A DNA stretch of 64,000 nucleotides from an uncultured Prevotellaceae bacterium (GCA_900315105.1 OMXX01000004.1:62001-126000); one strand, 5' to 3'; shown: positions 1 through 8,323, counted from the stretch's first letter. Made by a program: numbers and translations. Notes: a model not told the origin generated them from the letters alone.

Positions 1-648
1 AACATAAGAAACGCGTTTTATAAACTTATACAAGAAACACAATCTGGTGATTTGGTATACATTCACTTTTCTGGGCATGGACAAGCTGTAGAAGATATAA
101 ACGGAGATGAAAGCGATGGTTGGGATGAAGCAATCATACCAATTGACGCAAATCCCGAATATTCTCCTGAATTGTATAAGGGAGGTAATCATATATTGGA
201 TGATGAGCTTCATGAATTCTTTAGGTCCTTAAGAAAAAAAATTGGTCCCCAAGGGATAGTCTATGCAATCATAGATGCTTGTCATGCAGGTTCTATTTAT
301 CGAGGAGATGAAGTGGAAGACACTATATATGCTAGAGGAACAAATAAAGGTTTTACATTCTCAGGCAAAAGATATAGTCCTCGTATAGACAAGAGAGGGA
401 ACATCCTTGTAGAAAAAGGAGAAAAGCTATCTGATATCACAATTATTGAAGCGTGTCGTTCTTATGAAGTCAATACAGAGATTAAGCAAAATGGGGAGTA
501 TTTTGGCCCACTCTCATACTATGTTCACAAAGTTTTATCTACACATTCTCTTTCAAAGGACACTGTATGGAGTCGTATTGTCGCCAATTTAATGGACATG
601 GATAAACGACTTATTAAACAACATGTTGTAATAGAAACGACAAAATGA
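1..648 (+). CDS. Caspase-like (peptidase C14) protein, 5' end cut by window edge
   Basis: The reading frame is open from base 1, so the apparent TTG start at 52 is an artefact and the gene begins outside the window. The visible part carries the two hallmarks of the C14 caspase/metacaspase fold: SGHG with the catalytic His (codon 76-78), followed by a WDEAIIP-type segment, and IDACHAG with the catalytic Cys (codon 280-282). No signal peptide or membrane segment is visible in the part seen, so it is probably cytosolic. Its stop overlaps the next start (ATGA, 645-648), so it is translationally coupled to the sigma factor gene. Substrate unknown. Family call firm; role in the module inferred. Confidence 0.85.
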   Translation, partial: NIRNAFYKLIQETQSGDLVYIHFSGHGQAVEDINGDESDGWDEAIIPIDANPEYSPELYKGGNHILDDELHEFFRSLRKKIGPQGIVYAIIDACHAGSIYRGDEVEDTIYARGTNKGFTFSGKRYSPRIDKRGNILVEKGEKLSDITIIEACRSYEVNTEIKQNGEYFGPLSYYVHKVLSTHSLSKDTVWSRIVANLMDMDKRLIKQHVVIETTK

Positions 649-1223
649 AATTATTTTTTTTCAAGAAAACTTCTACAGAAGTTCAAATTAATAGAATCTT
701 AAAAGAATTTAGAGAAAAGACACTTGCATATCTTTCCTCAAATTTTTCTATGTCAATTGATGATTGTCAGGATGTTTTTCAAGAATCTTCCATAATCTTA
801 TACCAACAGGCAGTAGAGGGGAAACTTGATAACATCAAATCATCTCTATATACATATTTTGTTGGTATTTGCAAAAATAAAGCCTACGAAAATATAAGAA
901 AGAACAGCAAAATTGTTAACCTTTCATTTGATATAGGAACTAAAGAAGAGGATCTTAATATGATTCGAGTTAATAATATCCTCACCATTATAGATGACAA
1001 TGAAGTTCGTAGAAAAGAAAAACAGAATCAAGTACAAAAGATTGTTGCAGACCTTCCAAGTCCATGCTATGAACTTCTTTGGGGATTCTATCGTGATTCA
1101 CTATCTATAAAAGAACTCACAAAAATGTTCAATTACTCTAATGAGAATACACTTAAGGTAACCAAACATCGGTGTTGTGAGAAATTCCGCAAAAGATATA
1201 ACGAACTAAAAAGCAATTTCTAA
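645..1223 (+). CDS. ECF-type RNA polymerase sigma factor
   Basis: 192 aa, the usual size of an ECF sigma factor. Residues about 25-95 look like sigma region 2 (helix with CQDVFQESSIILYQQ, then LYTYFVGICKNKAYENIRK). Residues about 130-185 look like region 4, with a helix-turn-helix around LSIKELTKMFNYS and a Lys/Arg-rich end. No region 1.1 or 3. It would direct RNA polymerase to a dedicated promoter. It sits between a caspase gene (4-nt overlap) and a membrane protein with an anti-sigma-like start, which suggests it is held inactive until a proteolytic signal. The target promoters are not identifiable from this window. Confidence 0.82.
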   Translation: MKLFFFKKTSTEVQINRILKEFREKTLAYLSSNFSMSIDDCQDVFQESSIILYQQAVEGKLDNIKSSLYTYFVGICKNKAYENIRKNSKIVNLSFDIGTKEEDLNMIRVNNILTIIDDNEVRRKEKQNQVQKIVADLPSPCYELLWGFYRDSLSIKELTKMFNYSNENTLKVTKHRCCEKFRKRYNELKSNF

Positions 1224-1245
1224 TAATGAAATAATTATAAACATC

Positions 1246-1914
1246 ATGCTAGATAAGAACTCTGATAATCTCATTGACAATGAGACAAGAATAGACAGGT
1301 ATATGAAAGGCCTGATGACAATTGAGGAGGAATCCGCATTTGTTGATGATCTCAAGTCTGACGAGCAACTTCGTACCCAAACAGAATCTATTGCTCAACT
1401 TATTAAGGCGATGAATGTGGTTGGAGAAGGTCGTGACAAGGTAATAATCAGTCAGCTAAAAGAGGTAAAACACACATCTCATAATAGAATTTATTGGGCT
1501 ATTGCTGCTTGCATTCTATGTTTCTGTATATTGAGTATAAAAGGATATGACTATATGAATGTCACAAGTCTTGGTGACAACTATTGTGGTACATTCCCAA
1601 TTTCTGATATTATAAGAGGAACTCAAAATCAAAATACTGTAGAGCAACTTAAAGAACTCTTTTCAAATATCGAAGAAGGAAAAGAAATAGCCAGCAGTCT
1701 AGCCCAACTATCCATTCTGTGGCAAGAGTCTCAGAGTGAAATATATAATGATTATACTGATTATTCTCCCTACATAGGCTGGTATCTCGCTGTTGGATAT
1801 CTGAAAAACTATGATAAACAAAGCGCAAAAGATATACTCCAAAAGATGAAGGAACAATATCCTGCTAATACAGCCATTGGAGAAAAAGTTCGTGAACTTT
1901 TAAATAAAATTTAA
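1246..1914 (+). CDS. Single-pass membrane protein, anti-sigma-like with TPR-like C-terminus
   Basis: 222 aa. Residues about 15-45 (DRYMKGLMTIEEESAFVDDL) resemble the short cytosolic N-terminal helices common in Bacteroidetes anti-sigma and anti-sigma-like proteins. One hydrophobic helix lies at about 84-102 (YWAIAACILCFCILSI). The remainder, about 105-222, is helical with a TPR-like pattern near the end (YLAVGYLKNYDKQSAKDILQKM). With the N-terminus inside, the C-terminal part would be periplasmic. No HxxxCxxC zinc motif. Position directly after an ECF sigma gene (22-nt gap) and before a secreted TPR-CHAT gene (6-nt gap) supports an anti-sigma or signal-transducing role, which is inference. 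Confidence 0.6.
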   Translation: MLDKNSDNLIDNETRIDRYMKGLMTIEEESAFVDDLKSDEQLRTQTESIAQLIKAMNVVGEGRDKVIISQLKEVKHTSHNRIYWAIAACILCFCILSIKGYDYMNVTSLGDNYCGTFPISDIIRGTQNQNTVEQLKELFSNIEEGKEIASSLAQLSILWQESQSEIYNDYTDYSPYIGWYLAVGYLKNYDKQSAKDILQKMKEQYPANTAIGEKVRELLNKI

Positions 1915-1920
1915 CGAAAC

Positions 1921-4401
1921 ATGCTACGATATTGCATAGTCTTATTAACAATCTTCACATCGTTAAATGTGAAGGCTAATGATTGGATACCTTCGTCTGA
2001 CACACTCTCTCTAATAAACGAACAAATTAAAAGAAACGAAATATCATTAGCAATTAGTTATCTTCCTAGAGTTCTCGCCTACATGGATGATAAACCTGAG
2101 AATTTCATAGATTCTGCTTATGTTCAGATTTCTATGGAATTAGCTATTGCATACCAAATGACTGGCGACATACAATCAAGTGATAAGGCTGTGGATAACG
2201 CATCATTAGCGCTAGAGAAGCGAGGTATTAATAAGATTTTTTCTGAATTTGAGTTTGTTTCTGGTATAAGACAATACCAATTTAGAAATTATGAAAAAGC
2301 CCTTAAGCATTTCACATTAATAAAAGATAGAGAAAAGTTCAACTATCAAAATAGTAATTATCTTTCGTTAATAAGTATTATAGTAAGTTGTTATGCATCA
2401 TTAAATGATACTTTAAGAGGCTACCAATGCATAGAGGAAACATTAGAAATTTTCCGCATGTATGGAACAAATTACAATTCCTTGTCAAAAGTACAGTTTT
2501 TATCAAACAGTGGAACTTTTCTTGCTGAACATGGAAGGGAACAAGACGGAATACAATTAATTAAAAATGCCTATGACATTGCATGTGCAGATTCATCATG
2601 CAATGGTTTTTATAATAGGTTAATAATTAATCTCGGAACTTATTCTTTAAACAAAGAAGATTATAAAAAAGCAGATTTTTATTATAGAAGTGCAAAAGAA
2701 GATATATTAAATACAAATGAGAGATACGAACTGCTCAATGGACTTTTTCTTTTAAGCTATTATGTTGACAAAGAACAAGAAACATGCAAATATGCATCAG
2801 AATATTGTGAAAATCTTCGCAAACAAATCATAAGTCTATTTCAGAATTATTCCCTATTAACATTGGATAATTATTGGGATAATTATTGTACGCAATTGAA
2901 AGTCTATATGGGGGCTTTGCATAAATACAAATATTGTGCACAGTTAAACTCTATGTGTTACGATAATGCTTTGTTTATTAAAAGTCTGCCATATAATATA
3001 AAATCTCATCATAGGAAATATATAAATACGCATCCAGAGATAAAGAAAATCTCGGATCAAATAAAAAAAATACGTCAATTATTGTTTTTTTCAGATATAA
3101 GTAGTCAATATATAGATGAATATAGAGACTCTATAAGCAATTTAGAAGAAACAATGTTGAATATTCAAGATGCAGACCACGAATCTCTATATACGCCAAT
3201 ATTTTGGAAGGATGTCAAAAATGCTATAACTAAAGATGAAGTTGCTATAGAAATTATATCGTCTGCTGGTTTTTATTGCAGTAAAGAATCTCCAAAACTT
3301 AAACTTGGTGCATTGATTGTCTATAGTGATAGTGACGCACCGCAATATATCGAATTATGTGATAATGATTTAATGCAAGATGCGATTTCAAATTCATATG
3401 CACATAATGAGATGGGCATAAACCAACTATATACCTTCAATGGCAAATTCACTTTGTTTAATCTCTTATGGAAAAACATAGAACCTTGTGTAAAAAACAA
3501 GAAGAAAATATACATTTCTCCCACACTATCAACCCAAAATATTAACTGGGGATTTATTCCATGTCCAGATGGGAAATATCTTAATGATAAATACGAAATT
3601 CATCATTTATCTACAACGGCATCTCTTTTAAACAGAGAAATCTCAAGACATAAGACCGTGGCCATTTTTGGGGATATGAATTATAGTCAAGAACGTGGAT
3701 GTGGAACTGAACCTATGTTACGTGGAATGATAGAGGAATACGAAAAAAATCGTGGCAATTTTCTGAATTTAAATTATACGAAAGAAGAAATAGTTTCTGT
3801 AAGAAATATATTGACAGAAAGCGGGCTTGACATTTCTGTGTATTCCAAAGATAATGCTAACGAAAACTCGTTTAGGTCATTGGATGAGCACTCTCCTTCT
3901 ATTATACATATTTCATCTCATGCTTACTATTTGGTTGGTTTCGATAAATTTAATGATTATTTCAATAGATTGACTCCATTGATATCAAGGGATGAAAATA
4001 TGATAAGGAGTGGTATTTTATTCAATATGGCAAATAATGCTCTGAACTCTATTTCATTGTCTGATGTAACAACAGATGGAGTCTTGACTGCAGAAGAAAT
4101 ATCTACTATGGATCTATCAAATACAGATATGGTTGTAATCTCAGCGTGTGAGTCAATGATCGGATGTTCAAACGAAGGGTTGGGAGGTTTACCTAAAGCA
4201 TTTAAACTAGCAGGAGTACGTTCAATATTAGGAAGTTTATGGAAAGTATCTGATAGTGTAACATCTTTGTTAATGAATGAATTCTATCAAAACCTAAACA
4301 AAGGCCTTAGTAAAAACGAGTCTCTTATCCGCGCACAATATAAAGTAAGAGAACTCTATCCAGATCCATACTATTGGGCCGCATTTATACTTTTAGACTA
4401 G
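1921..4401 (+). CDS. Secreted TPR-CHAT domain protein (caspase-like)
   Basis: 826 aa. The N-terminus looks like a signal peptide (hydrophobic stretch ending VKA-ND, about residue 19). Residues about 30-360 are helical repeats of TPR type. Residues about 430-826 form a CHAT domain: HISSH with the predicted catalytic His667, ISACES with Cys743, and the conserved tail (GLGGLPKAFKLAGVRSILG, then SLWKVSD). CHAT proteins are caspase-fold peptidases usually switched on through their TPR part. Secretion to the periplasm, next to a membrane anti-sigma-like protein and an ECF sigma factor, suggests CHAT cleavage feeds a transcriptional response. The family is clear; periplasmic location and substrate are inferred. 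Confidence 0.85.
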   Translation: MLRYCIVLLTIFTSLNVKANDWIPSSDTLSLINEQIKRNEISLAISYLPRVLAYMDDKPENFIDSAYVQISMELAIAYQMTGDIQSSDKAVDNASLALEKRGINKIFSEFEFVSGIRQYQFRNYEKALKHFTLIKDREKFNYQNSNYLSLISIIVSCYASLNDTLRGYQCIEETLEIFRMYGTNYNSLSKVQFLSNSGTFLAEHGREQDGIQLIKNAYDIACADSSCNGFYNRLIINLGTYSLNKEDYKKADFYYRSAKEDILNTNERYELLNGLFLLSYYVDKEQETCKYASEYCENLRKQIISLFQNYSLLTLDNYWDNYCTQLKVYMGALHKYKYCAQLNSMCYDNALFIKSLPYNIKSHHRKYINTHPEIKKISDQIKKIRQLLFFSDISSQYIDEYRDSISNLEETMLNIQDADHESLYTPIFWKDVKNAITKDEVAIEIISSAGFYCSKESPKLKLGALIVYSDSDAPQYIELCDNDLMQDAISNSYAHNEMGINQLYTFNGKFTLFNLLWKNIEPCVKNKKKIYISPTLSTQNINWGFIPCPDGKYLNDKYEIHHLSTTASLLNREISRHKTVAIFGDMNYSQERGCGTEPMLRGMIEEYEKNRGNFLNLNYTKEEIVSVRNILTESGLDISVYSKDNANENSFRSLDEHSPSIIHISSHAYYLVGFDKFNDYFNRLTPLISRDENMIRSGILFNMANNALNSISLSDVTTDGVLTAEEISTMDLSNTDMVVISACESMIGCSNEGLGGLPKAFKLAGVRSILGSLWKVSDSVTSLLMNEFYQNLNKGLSKNESLIRAQYKVRELYPDPYYWAAFILLD

Positions 4402-4555
4402 CCTCTATTGACTTTATTTTATACAGAAATCTTATAGACAAGCAACATTTTTGTTGTTTGTCTATTTTTTTTCTCTTTTTTTTCAGTATTCATGTAACCT
4501 TTTCTGGGTTGTCGACATTAAGGATAAACAATAACAAATTAAAAATTTTTGAATT
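4402..4555. other. Short AT-rich gap between CHAT gene and small ORFs
   Basis: About 150 bases with a T-rich run (around 4460-4485) that could end transcription of the caspase/sigma/CHAT operon. I see no convincing hairpin and no clear promoter. Confidence 0.3.
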
Positions 4556-4726
4556 ATGAAACAGAACATGACAAATGAAGAAATTAGAGAGTTCAACGAG
4601 AAAGTCAAATATAACGAAAGCGGTTTTAGCTGGTTCGTTGATTTGCTTAGTTGTATGATAGCATGGCCAATGATTGTTTTGGTTATATATCGGCGCTGTA
4701 AATACAATACAAAGATAGAGATATAG
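4556..4726 (+). CDS. Very small predicted membrane protein (56 aa)
   Basis: ATG at 4556 opens a 56-codon frame ending TAG. The first 25 residues are polar and charged (MKQNMTNEEIREFNEKVKY), followed by a hydrophobic helix with two Trp (WFVDLLSCMIAWPMIVLVIY) and a basic tail (RRCKYNTKIEI). This fits a single-pass membrane protein with the positive end in the cytosol. It lies just ahead of a second small membrane ORF. No family recognised. Coding status rests on composition and position only. Confidence 0.45.
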   Translation: MKQNMTNEEIREFNEKVKYNESGFSWFVDLLSCMIAWPMIVLVIYRRCKYNTKIEI

Positions 4727-4765
4727 TTAAAACAACAAATAAGTATAAAATAAAAATCTTGAAAA

Positions 4766-5005
4766 ATGGACAATAGTATAATAGTAATCATCGCCTTTGC
4801 TGTAGTCGTTGTGGGTTTAGCAATCGCTGCAGAACTCATCTTGACAATAATAGGTGGCATTATTGGTATGGTTGTATTCTTCATACCAGGAATATTGATA
4901 GCATGTGGAGCAAAAAAGTTTGGTCTAAATGATGGAGTATGTGCCTTAGCGGGATTTGTATGGATTATCTTCGCTTGTGTAATGGTGTCAAAAGTTATAG
5001 GGTAG
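4766..5005 (+). CDS. Small hydrophobic membrane protein (79 aa)
   Basis: 79 aa and almost entirely hydrophobic. Two or three membrane segments are visible (about 4-38, broken at a Gly-Gly pair, and about 58-78), with a short polar loop around AKKFGLNDG. No recognised family. Glycine-rich helices and tiny size are compatible with an effector-type membrane protein or a structural helper, but nothing shows which. It lies 39 nt after the 56-aa ORF and 92 nt before the LOTUS-domain gene, so the three may share a transcript. Confidence 0.55.
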   Translation: MDNSIIVIIAFAVVVVGLAIAAELILTIIGGIIGMVVFFIPGILIACGAKKFGLNDGVCALAGFVWIIFACVMVSKVIG

Positions 5006-5097
5006 TGAAATTCCGTTTTCCTATTTCCCCAATCCCAGGTGAAAGATATAAAGAACAGATTGATAGATTAACAACAAATACTAATAATTACAGAATT

Positions 5098-6291
5098 ATG
5101 GATTGCACAGTAGTGAATATAGTACAAGGAATTGTAAATACAAACAAGCGTAATGATGGCTGGACAGAGTTGGCATGTTTAGGAGTTGCGTTATCCAATA
5201 AAGGTGTAAACATTAAAGATTACGGTTATACAAAACTCAAGTCTTTTTTCGATTCAATGCCTGATACGTTCACAATTACTACTGATTCAAAAACCAGCTT
5301 ACCATTGGTTAAATGTGCTAGTAGCGATTTTGAAACAGAAACCACAACCGTTCCTTGTGTTGACCATGGAAGGGTTCAGAAGCCTATACAACTTACAAAA
5401 TGGGCATGTATTAATCAAAGAGAAGCAATAGATGCGCTCAAAGAAATTTCTTTAAAAGAGTGTTGGTCTTATAAGACAAAAGATGAAAACTATCCTTCTC
5501 CAATTCTTGCAAAGTACCTTAAGTGGACTTTTGTGAAGATTCTTAGAGAGAACAAGATTCTGTATGCCAACAAATATGCAGCATTCAATACAGGTTTGGT
5601 AGATAAGTTTTATAAACCAATTTACGCTTTATTCGAGAAAAATCGTATTCCAATGCAGCCATGGTATTTCAAGTCATTTTGTGTTGCAGGGAGTAGTTGT
5701 GTTGCATCTCGTATTTTGACAGACAATTTTTCTGTTTTACCACAGCGTGCAACTTATATAACAAATTATGACGATATCATATTTGACTGTTCTCTTCCTA
5801 TAGATGTAAATTGGGATCATATTATTTTAGAAAATATTGATAGACTTCCCAATGATTTTCTTAGACAGGTTTGCCTCGGACTTATTGAGATTCGTGATAA
5901 CGAAAGCATAAAAAATGAGTCGGGAAAACATTATTACGAAGAATTGAAGTCTGTGCTTCATAATAATCCTAATAGGTTGGCAATGCTGTCCAATTTACTT
6001 AACGCTGCTGTTGAAGTTGCAAAACTGAGAGTAGAGTGGAACTATAAGACTGCTATTCCAATATATTATCCTACGGATGATAAGATACATCTGATCCTTC
6101 CATTAGCTTTGGATTACAATGAACCTGATAAAATATCTTTAGCGTTGGTAATGACAAAAACACCATCAAAAAGATATCGAGCCGTTACGATTCTCACGTT
6201 GGATATGGCATATACAAATGCGAGATTGGTAACAAAGCCATCTAGCGACTGGCTTAATGCAGAAGCCATTCATACTGCAAATAATGAATAA
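5098..6291 (+). CDS. LOTUS/OST-HTH plus DUF3825-like protein
   Basis: 397 aa from ATG 5098. The open frame reaches back to 4939, but that would overlap the preceding gene and the added residues look non-coding. Residues about 8-70 match the OST-HTH/LOTUS pattern (DGWTELACLGVALSNKG, then YGYTKLKSFFDSMP), a winged helix that binds RNA (G-quadruplex binding reported for some members). Residues about 100-390 resemble DUF3825 (PILAKYLKWTFVKIL, AAFNTGL, IYALFEKN, PWYFKSF). Linkage of LOTUS domains to uncharacterised bacterial domains in predicted RNA-related contexts is known; the biochemical role here is unknown. LOTUS call is good, DUF3825 call moderate. Confidence 0.7.
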   Translation: MDCTVVNIVQGIVNTNKRNDGWTELACLGVALSNKGVNIKDYGYTKLKSFFDSMPDTFTITTDSKTSLPLVKCASSDFETETTTVPCVDHGRVQKPIQLTKWACINQREAIDALKEISLKECWSYKTKDENYPSPILAKYLKWTFVKILRENKILYANKYAAFNTGLVDKFYKPIYALFEKNRIPMQPWYFKSFCVAGSSCVASRILTDNFSVLPQRATYITNYDDIIFDCSLPIDVNWDHIILENIDRLPNDFLRQVCLGLIEIRDNESIKNESGKHYYEELKSVLHNNPNRLAMLSNLLNAAVEVAKLRVEWNYKTAIPIYYPTDDKIHLILPLALDYNEPDKISLALVMTKTPSKRYRAVTILTLDMAYTNARLVTKPSSDWLNAEAIHTANNE

Positions 6292-6318
6292 TCACCAAAT
6301 TTTAATTTAAATTATAAT

Positions 6319-6954
6319 ATGAAATACAATACAAATCTTGAGAATGTTTTCAATAACACAAGAATGCTTATTAGCAACATATCCGCATCAACTCTTTTGA
6401 TAGAGGAAATGGAGATATATGGATATGTGACAGATGAAATGGTCGACAAATTTGGGGATTCTAACATGATAAATCTTGATGGTTCCAACAGGATTGTATG
6501 TTCTGACAGAATCTTCCAACTTCAGCCTGTAATTGAAAATACATGTTATGGATCATCAATTAAATCGATTGGCATAACTATCCCAATTTTTAAATCTGCT
6601 AAAAAAGAGGAAGAAGATATGTGCATTCCTCTAAAGCAAATATATGTTCCTTCACTTGTCTCAAATCCACTTTACATAGCTATCAGATCAAGAACAAAGA
6701 ATGGAATTTGTGAAGTAAATGAATATAAGTTGTCGAAAAACAAAATGCCAGACAATATTATTGTTGTAGAGAAAGAAGCTTATTACAAGACAACTGTAGG
6801 CGAAATCATTTGTAGGGACAAATATGGCAATATCAAAGGTGTATGTAATAATATCATGGCTGTATGCCGATACATCAATCAAACTACAGGTTCCATGAAC
6901 TATACCATATTACCTTTAGAAGATATATATGTTAAATCAGATATATATTCATAG
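6319..6954 (+). CDS. Unknown protein (211 aa)
   Basis: 211 aa, soluble, no signal peptide or membrane segment. The first 35 residues look helical; the rest looks beta-rich with repeated hydrophobic/charged alternation (for example QIYVPSLVSNPLYIAIRSRT). I recognise no family motif. It starts 27 nt after the LOTUS-domain gene and its stop codon overlaps the Shine-Dalgarno of the next gene, so it is probably part of the same operon. Confidence 0.6.
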   Translation: MKYNTNLENVFNNTRMLISNISASTLLIEEMEIYGYVTDEMVDKFGDSNMINLDGSNRIVCSDRIFQLQPVIENTCYGSSIKSIGITIPIFKSAKKEEEDMCIPLKQIYVPSLVSNPLYIAIRSRTKNGICEVNEYKLSKNKMPDNIIVVEKEAYYKTTVGEIICRDKYGNIKGVCNNIMAVCRYINQTTGSMNYTILPLEDIYVKSDIYS

Positions 6955-6968
6955 GAGGATAGATTATG
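6953..6968 (+). promoter_or_regulatory. Strong Shine-Dalgarno overlapping a stop codon
   Basis: AGGAGG at 6953-6958 lies 7 nt before ATG 6966 and overlaps the TAG of the upstream gene. Perfect Shine-Dalgarno sequences are uncommon in Bacteroidetes, so this one decides the start and suggests coupling or an unusual translation rate. Confidence 0.6.
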
Positions 6969-7379
6969 GCACAGACATATATACAGGAACTGTCAGACAG
7001 GTTTGAATTCGGTAAGTATAGAGGATGCTCTTTAAGCGAAGTTATGGATTGTAATCCTTCTTATGTCAGGTGGGTGTTGAGGAATATAGATGATAGTATA
7101 TTTTATATTTCTCGTAATGCAATAGATGAAATGAAGAAAATATATCCAGATTTCGTAATTGATGAAGGCCTCGCACAAATACTTGAACAAAAATCTCATT
7201 CAGATGAATCTGAGGAATATTACGAAGATGATGGTTCGGAGTCATGTTCTCCTTACTACGAAGAACCAACATACGATAGATATAATGGTTCCTACGCGCA
7301 GGATGAGATGGGATATAGTGATGAAGATATTGATATAATATTTGATGGAGATCCTGATGCATATTGGAATATAGACTAA
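6966..7379 (+). CDS. Small protein with ExoX-C/DUF3820-like domain and acidic tail
   Basis: 137 aa. Residues about 12-45 (FEFGKYRGCSLSEVM, then PSYVRWVL) match the short 'FGKYKGK..EEV...P.YL.W' module seen at the C-terminus of exodeoxyribonuclease X-like proteins and in small stand-alone proteins. Residues about 75-137 are strongly acidic and Tyr-rich (for example DESEEYYEDDGSES), probably disordered. No nuclease domain is present, so it is likely a binding or adaptor protein. It is the last gene of the AT-rich island before the housekeeping block. Confidence 0.55.
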   Translation: MAQTYIQELSDRFEFGKYRGCSLSEVMDCNPSYVRWVLRNIDDSIFYISRNAIDEMKKIYPDFVIDEGLAQILEQKSHSDESEEYYEDDGSESCSPYYEEPTYDRYNGSYAQDEMGYSDEDIDIIFDGDPDAYWNID

Positions 7380-7487
7380 AATGGCACATATCTAAAAAAT
7401 GGTTTGCGCACAAGAACAAAAGAATAGTATAGTAATGTATATAGTTCGGATACATTTTACGATTTCCGGCTGACTTATTGCGAGTAC

Positions 7488-7517
7488 GCTCTAAATTACT
7501 GAGAATAAGTACCTTTG
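7488..7517 (+). promoter_or_regulatory. Putative promoter (TACCTTTG)
   Basis: TACCTTTG at 7510-7517 fits the Bacteroidetes -7 consensus TAnnTTTG, with TTG at 7488-7490 about 19 bp upstream as -33. No open reading frame of note follows within 150 bp, so it may drive a non-coding RNA or be a relic. Confidence 0.45.
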
Positions 7518-7623
7518 CAGATTTGCAACATAAAATGCTCTGTTTCCTGAATGTAACAATGCACTATTGCGCAAATGTAAAAAGTGTAGCATGTTATAAA
7601 TCACTAACTTTATGAAACAATAA

Positions 7624-7657
7624 TTTGTATGAATCTCGGGAAAAGTTTATAACTTTG
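7624..7657 (+). promoter_or_regulatory. Putative promoter (TAACTTTG) without clear gene
   Basis: TAACTTTG at 7650-7657 with TTTG at 7624-7627 (22-bp spacing, slightly long). The following 290 bases have short hairpin-forming stretches but no convincing reading frame. Confidence 0.4.
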
Positions 7658-7946
7658 CACTCAGAAAAGGTAAACATTTAGCGTTTGTTTATATCATGAC
7701 AGATCGAAAAATATGGTTACAATCATTGTGAAAACTGAATTGTAAGACAAAGAAATACAATTGAGTGTTTAGCTTAGACGGTACAAAAATTGTATTAATG
7801 GGATTAACGCAAGGCGCAAGGTCAATGTCAGCGAAAGCTGGTGTTGACTTTGTTCTTTTATTGTGTACTAAGTCCATTCCCCTTTTCCTGTTCTTTTTCT
7901 CGAACAGCGACACTTGTCCCTTGCAAGTGATTCCGTTGCCATTCCG

Positions 7947-8087
7947 CTCTTCCTCCGAACCAAACCCGATGATAATACCATTATAATACCATTATATTAC
8001 CATAATAATACCATAATATTACCATTAACTATGGTATTTTAATGGTATCTTAATGGTAATTTAATGGTAATTACATCGGAGGAAGAG
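7947..8087. repeat. Large palindrome with variable TACCATTA units
   Basis: An outer 12-bp inverted repeat (CTCTTCCTCCGA at 7947-7958 and its complement at 8076-8087) encloses repeated 'aataccatta' units on the left and their complements ('taatggtat') on the right, around a centre near 8025. The units recur every 9-12 bp with small changes. Transcribed, it would form a very long hairpin. Confidence 0.8.
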
Positions 8088-8219
8088 TTTAGGTGCTTGA
8101 ATTTGTGTTCTTGGTGTGCTTGTGGGATGGCTTTTATTGATGAATGTATAGAAACTTATGTGTGGAAACCTGACTTTATACTAAAATGAGCGATTTTTTT
8201 CAACTTTTTCAAGGAAATA

Positions 8220-8251
8220 TTTGGAAAATCCATAAAAAATGTGTAACTTTG
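8220..8251 (+). promoter_or_regulatory. Promoter of the rimP-nusA-infB operon
   Basis: TAACTTTG at 8244-8251 and TTTG at 8220-8223, 20 bp apart, match the Bacteroidetes sigma-ABfr promoter. Start codon of rimP is 73 bp downstream. Confidence 0.75.
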
Positions 8252-8323
8252 CACCTGTTCAGTGGAATGAGAGGCTCACCGAGATGAGCTTCTCATTCTT
8301 GTTTTATTACTTAAATTGAGAGA

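Larger units (their letters stand above)
7380..8219. other. 840-bp gap: promoters and a large palindrome, no convincing gene
   Basis: Holds two Bacteroidetes-type promoters (7510 and 7650) without a credible reading frame behind them, followed by a large AT-rich palindromic array at 7947-8087. The short frames here on both strands lack family features. This is the boundary between the AT-rich island and the housekeeping genes. Confidence 0.5.

Noticed and set aside
52..648. TTG start at 52 for the caspase-like protein
   Set aside because: The frame is open back to base 1 without a stop, so the gene starts outside the window.
4374..4559. 61-aa open frame overlapping the end of the CHAT gene
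   Set aside because: It is a shadow frame running through the CHAT stop into AT-rich spacer; no family features.
4483..4884. 133-aa open frame on the minus strand
   Set aside because: Lies opposite two plus-strand small membrane ORFs; its hydrophobic, low-complexity sequence reflects the complement of their codons.
4939..5097. Extended N-terminus of the LOTUS-domain protein
   Set aside because: Overlaps the 79-aa gene and lacks domain similarity; ATG 5098 begins the LOTUS domain.
7689..7986. Short frames on both strands in the 7.7-8.0 kb gap
   Set aside because: No start signals or family features, and codon composition is unlike neighbours.
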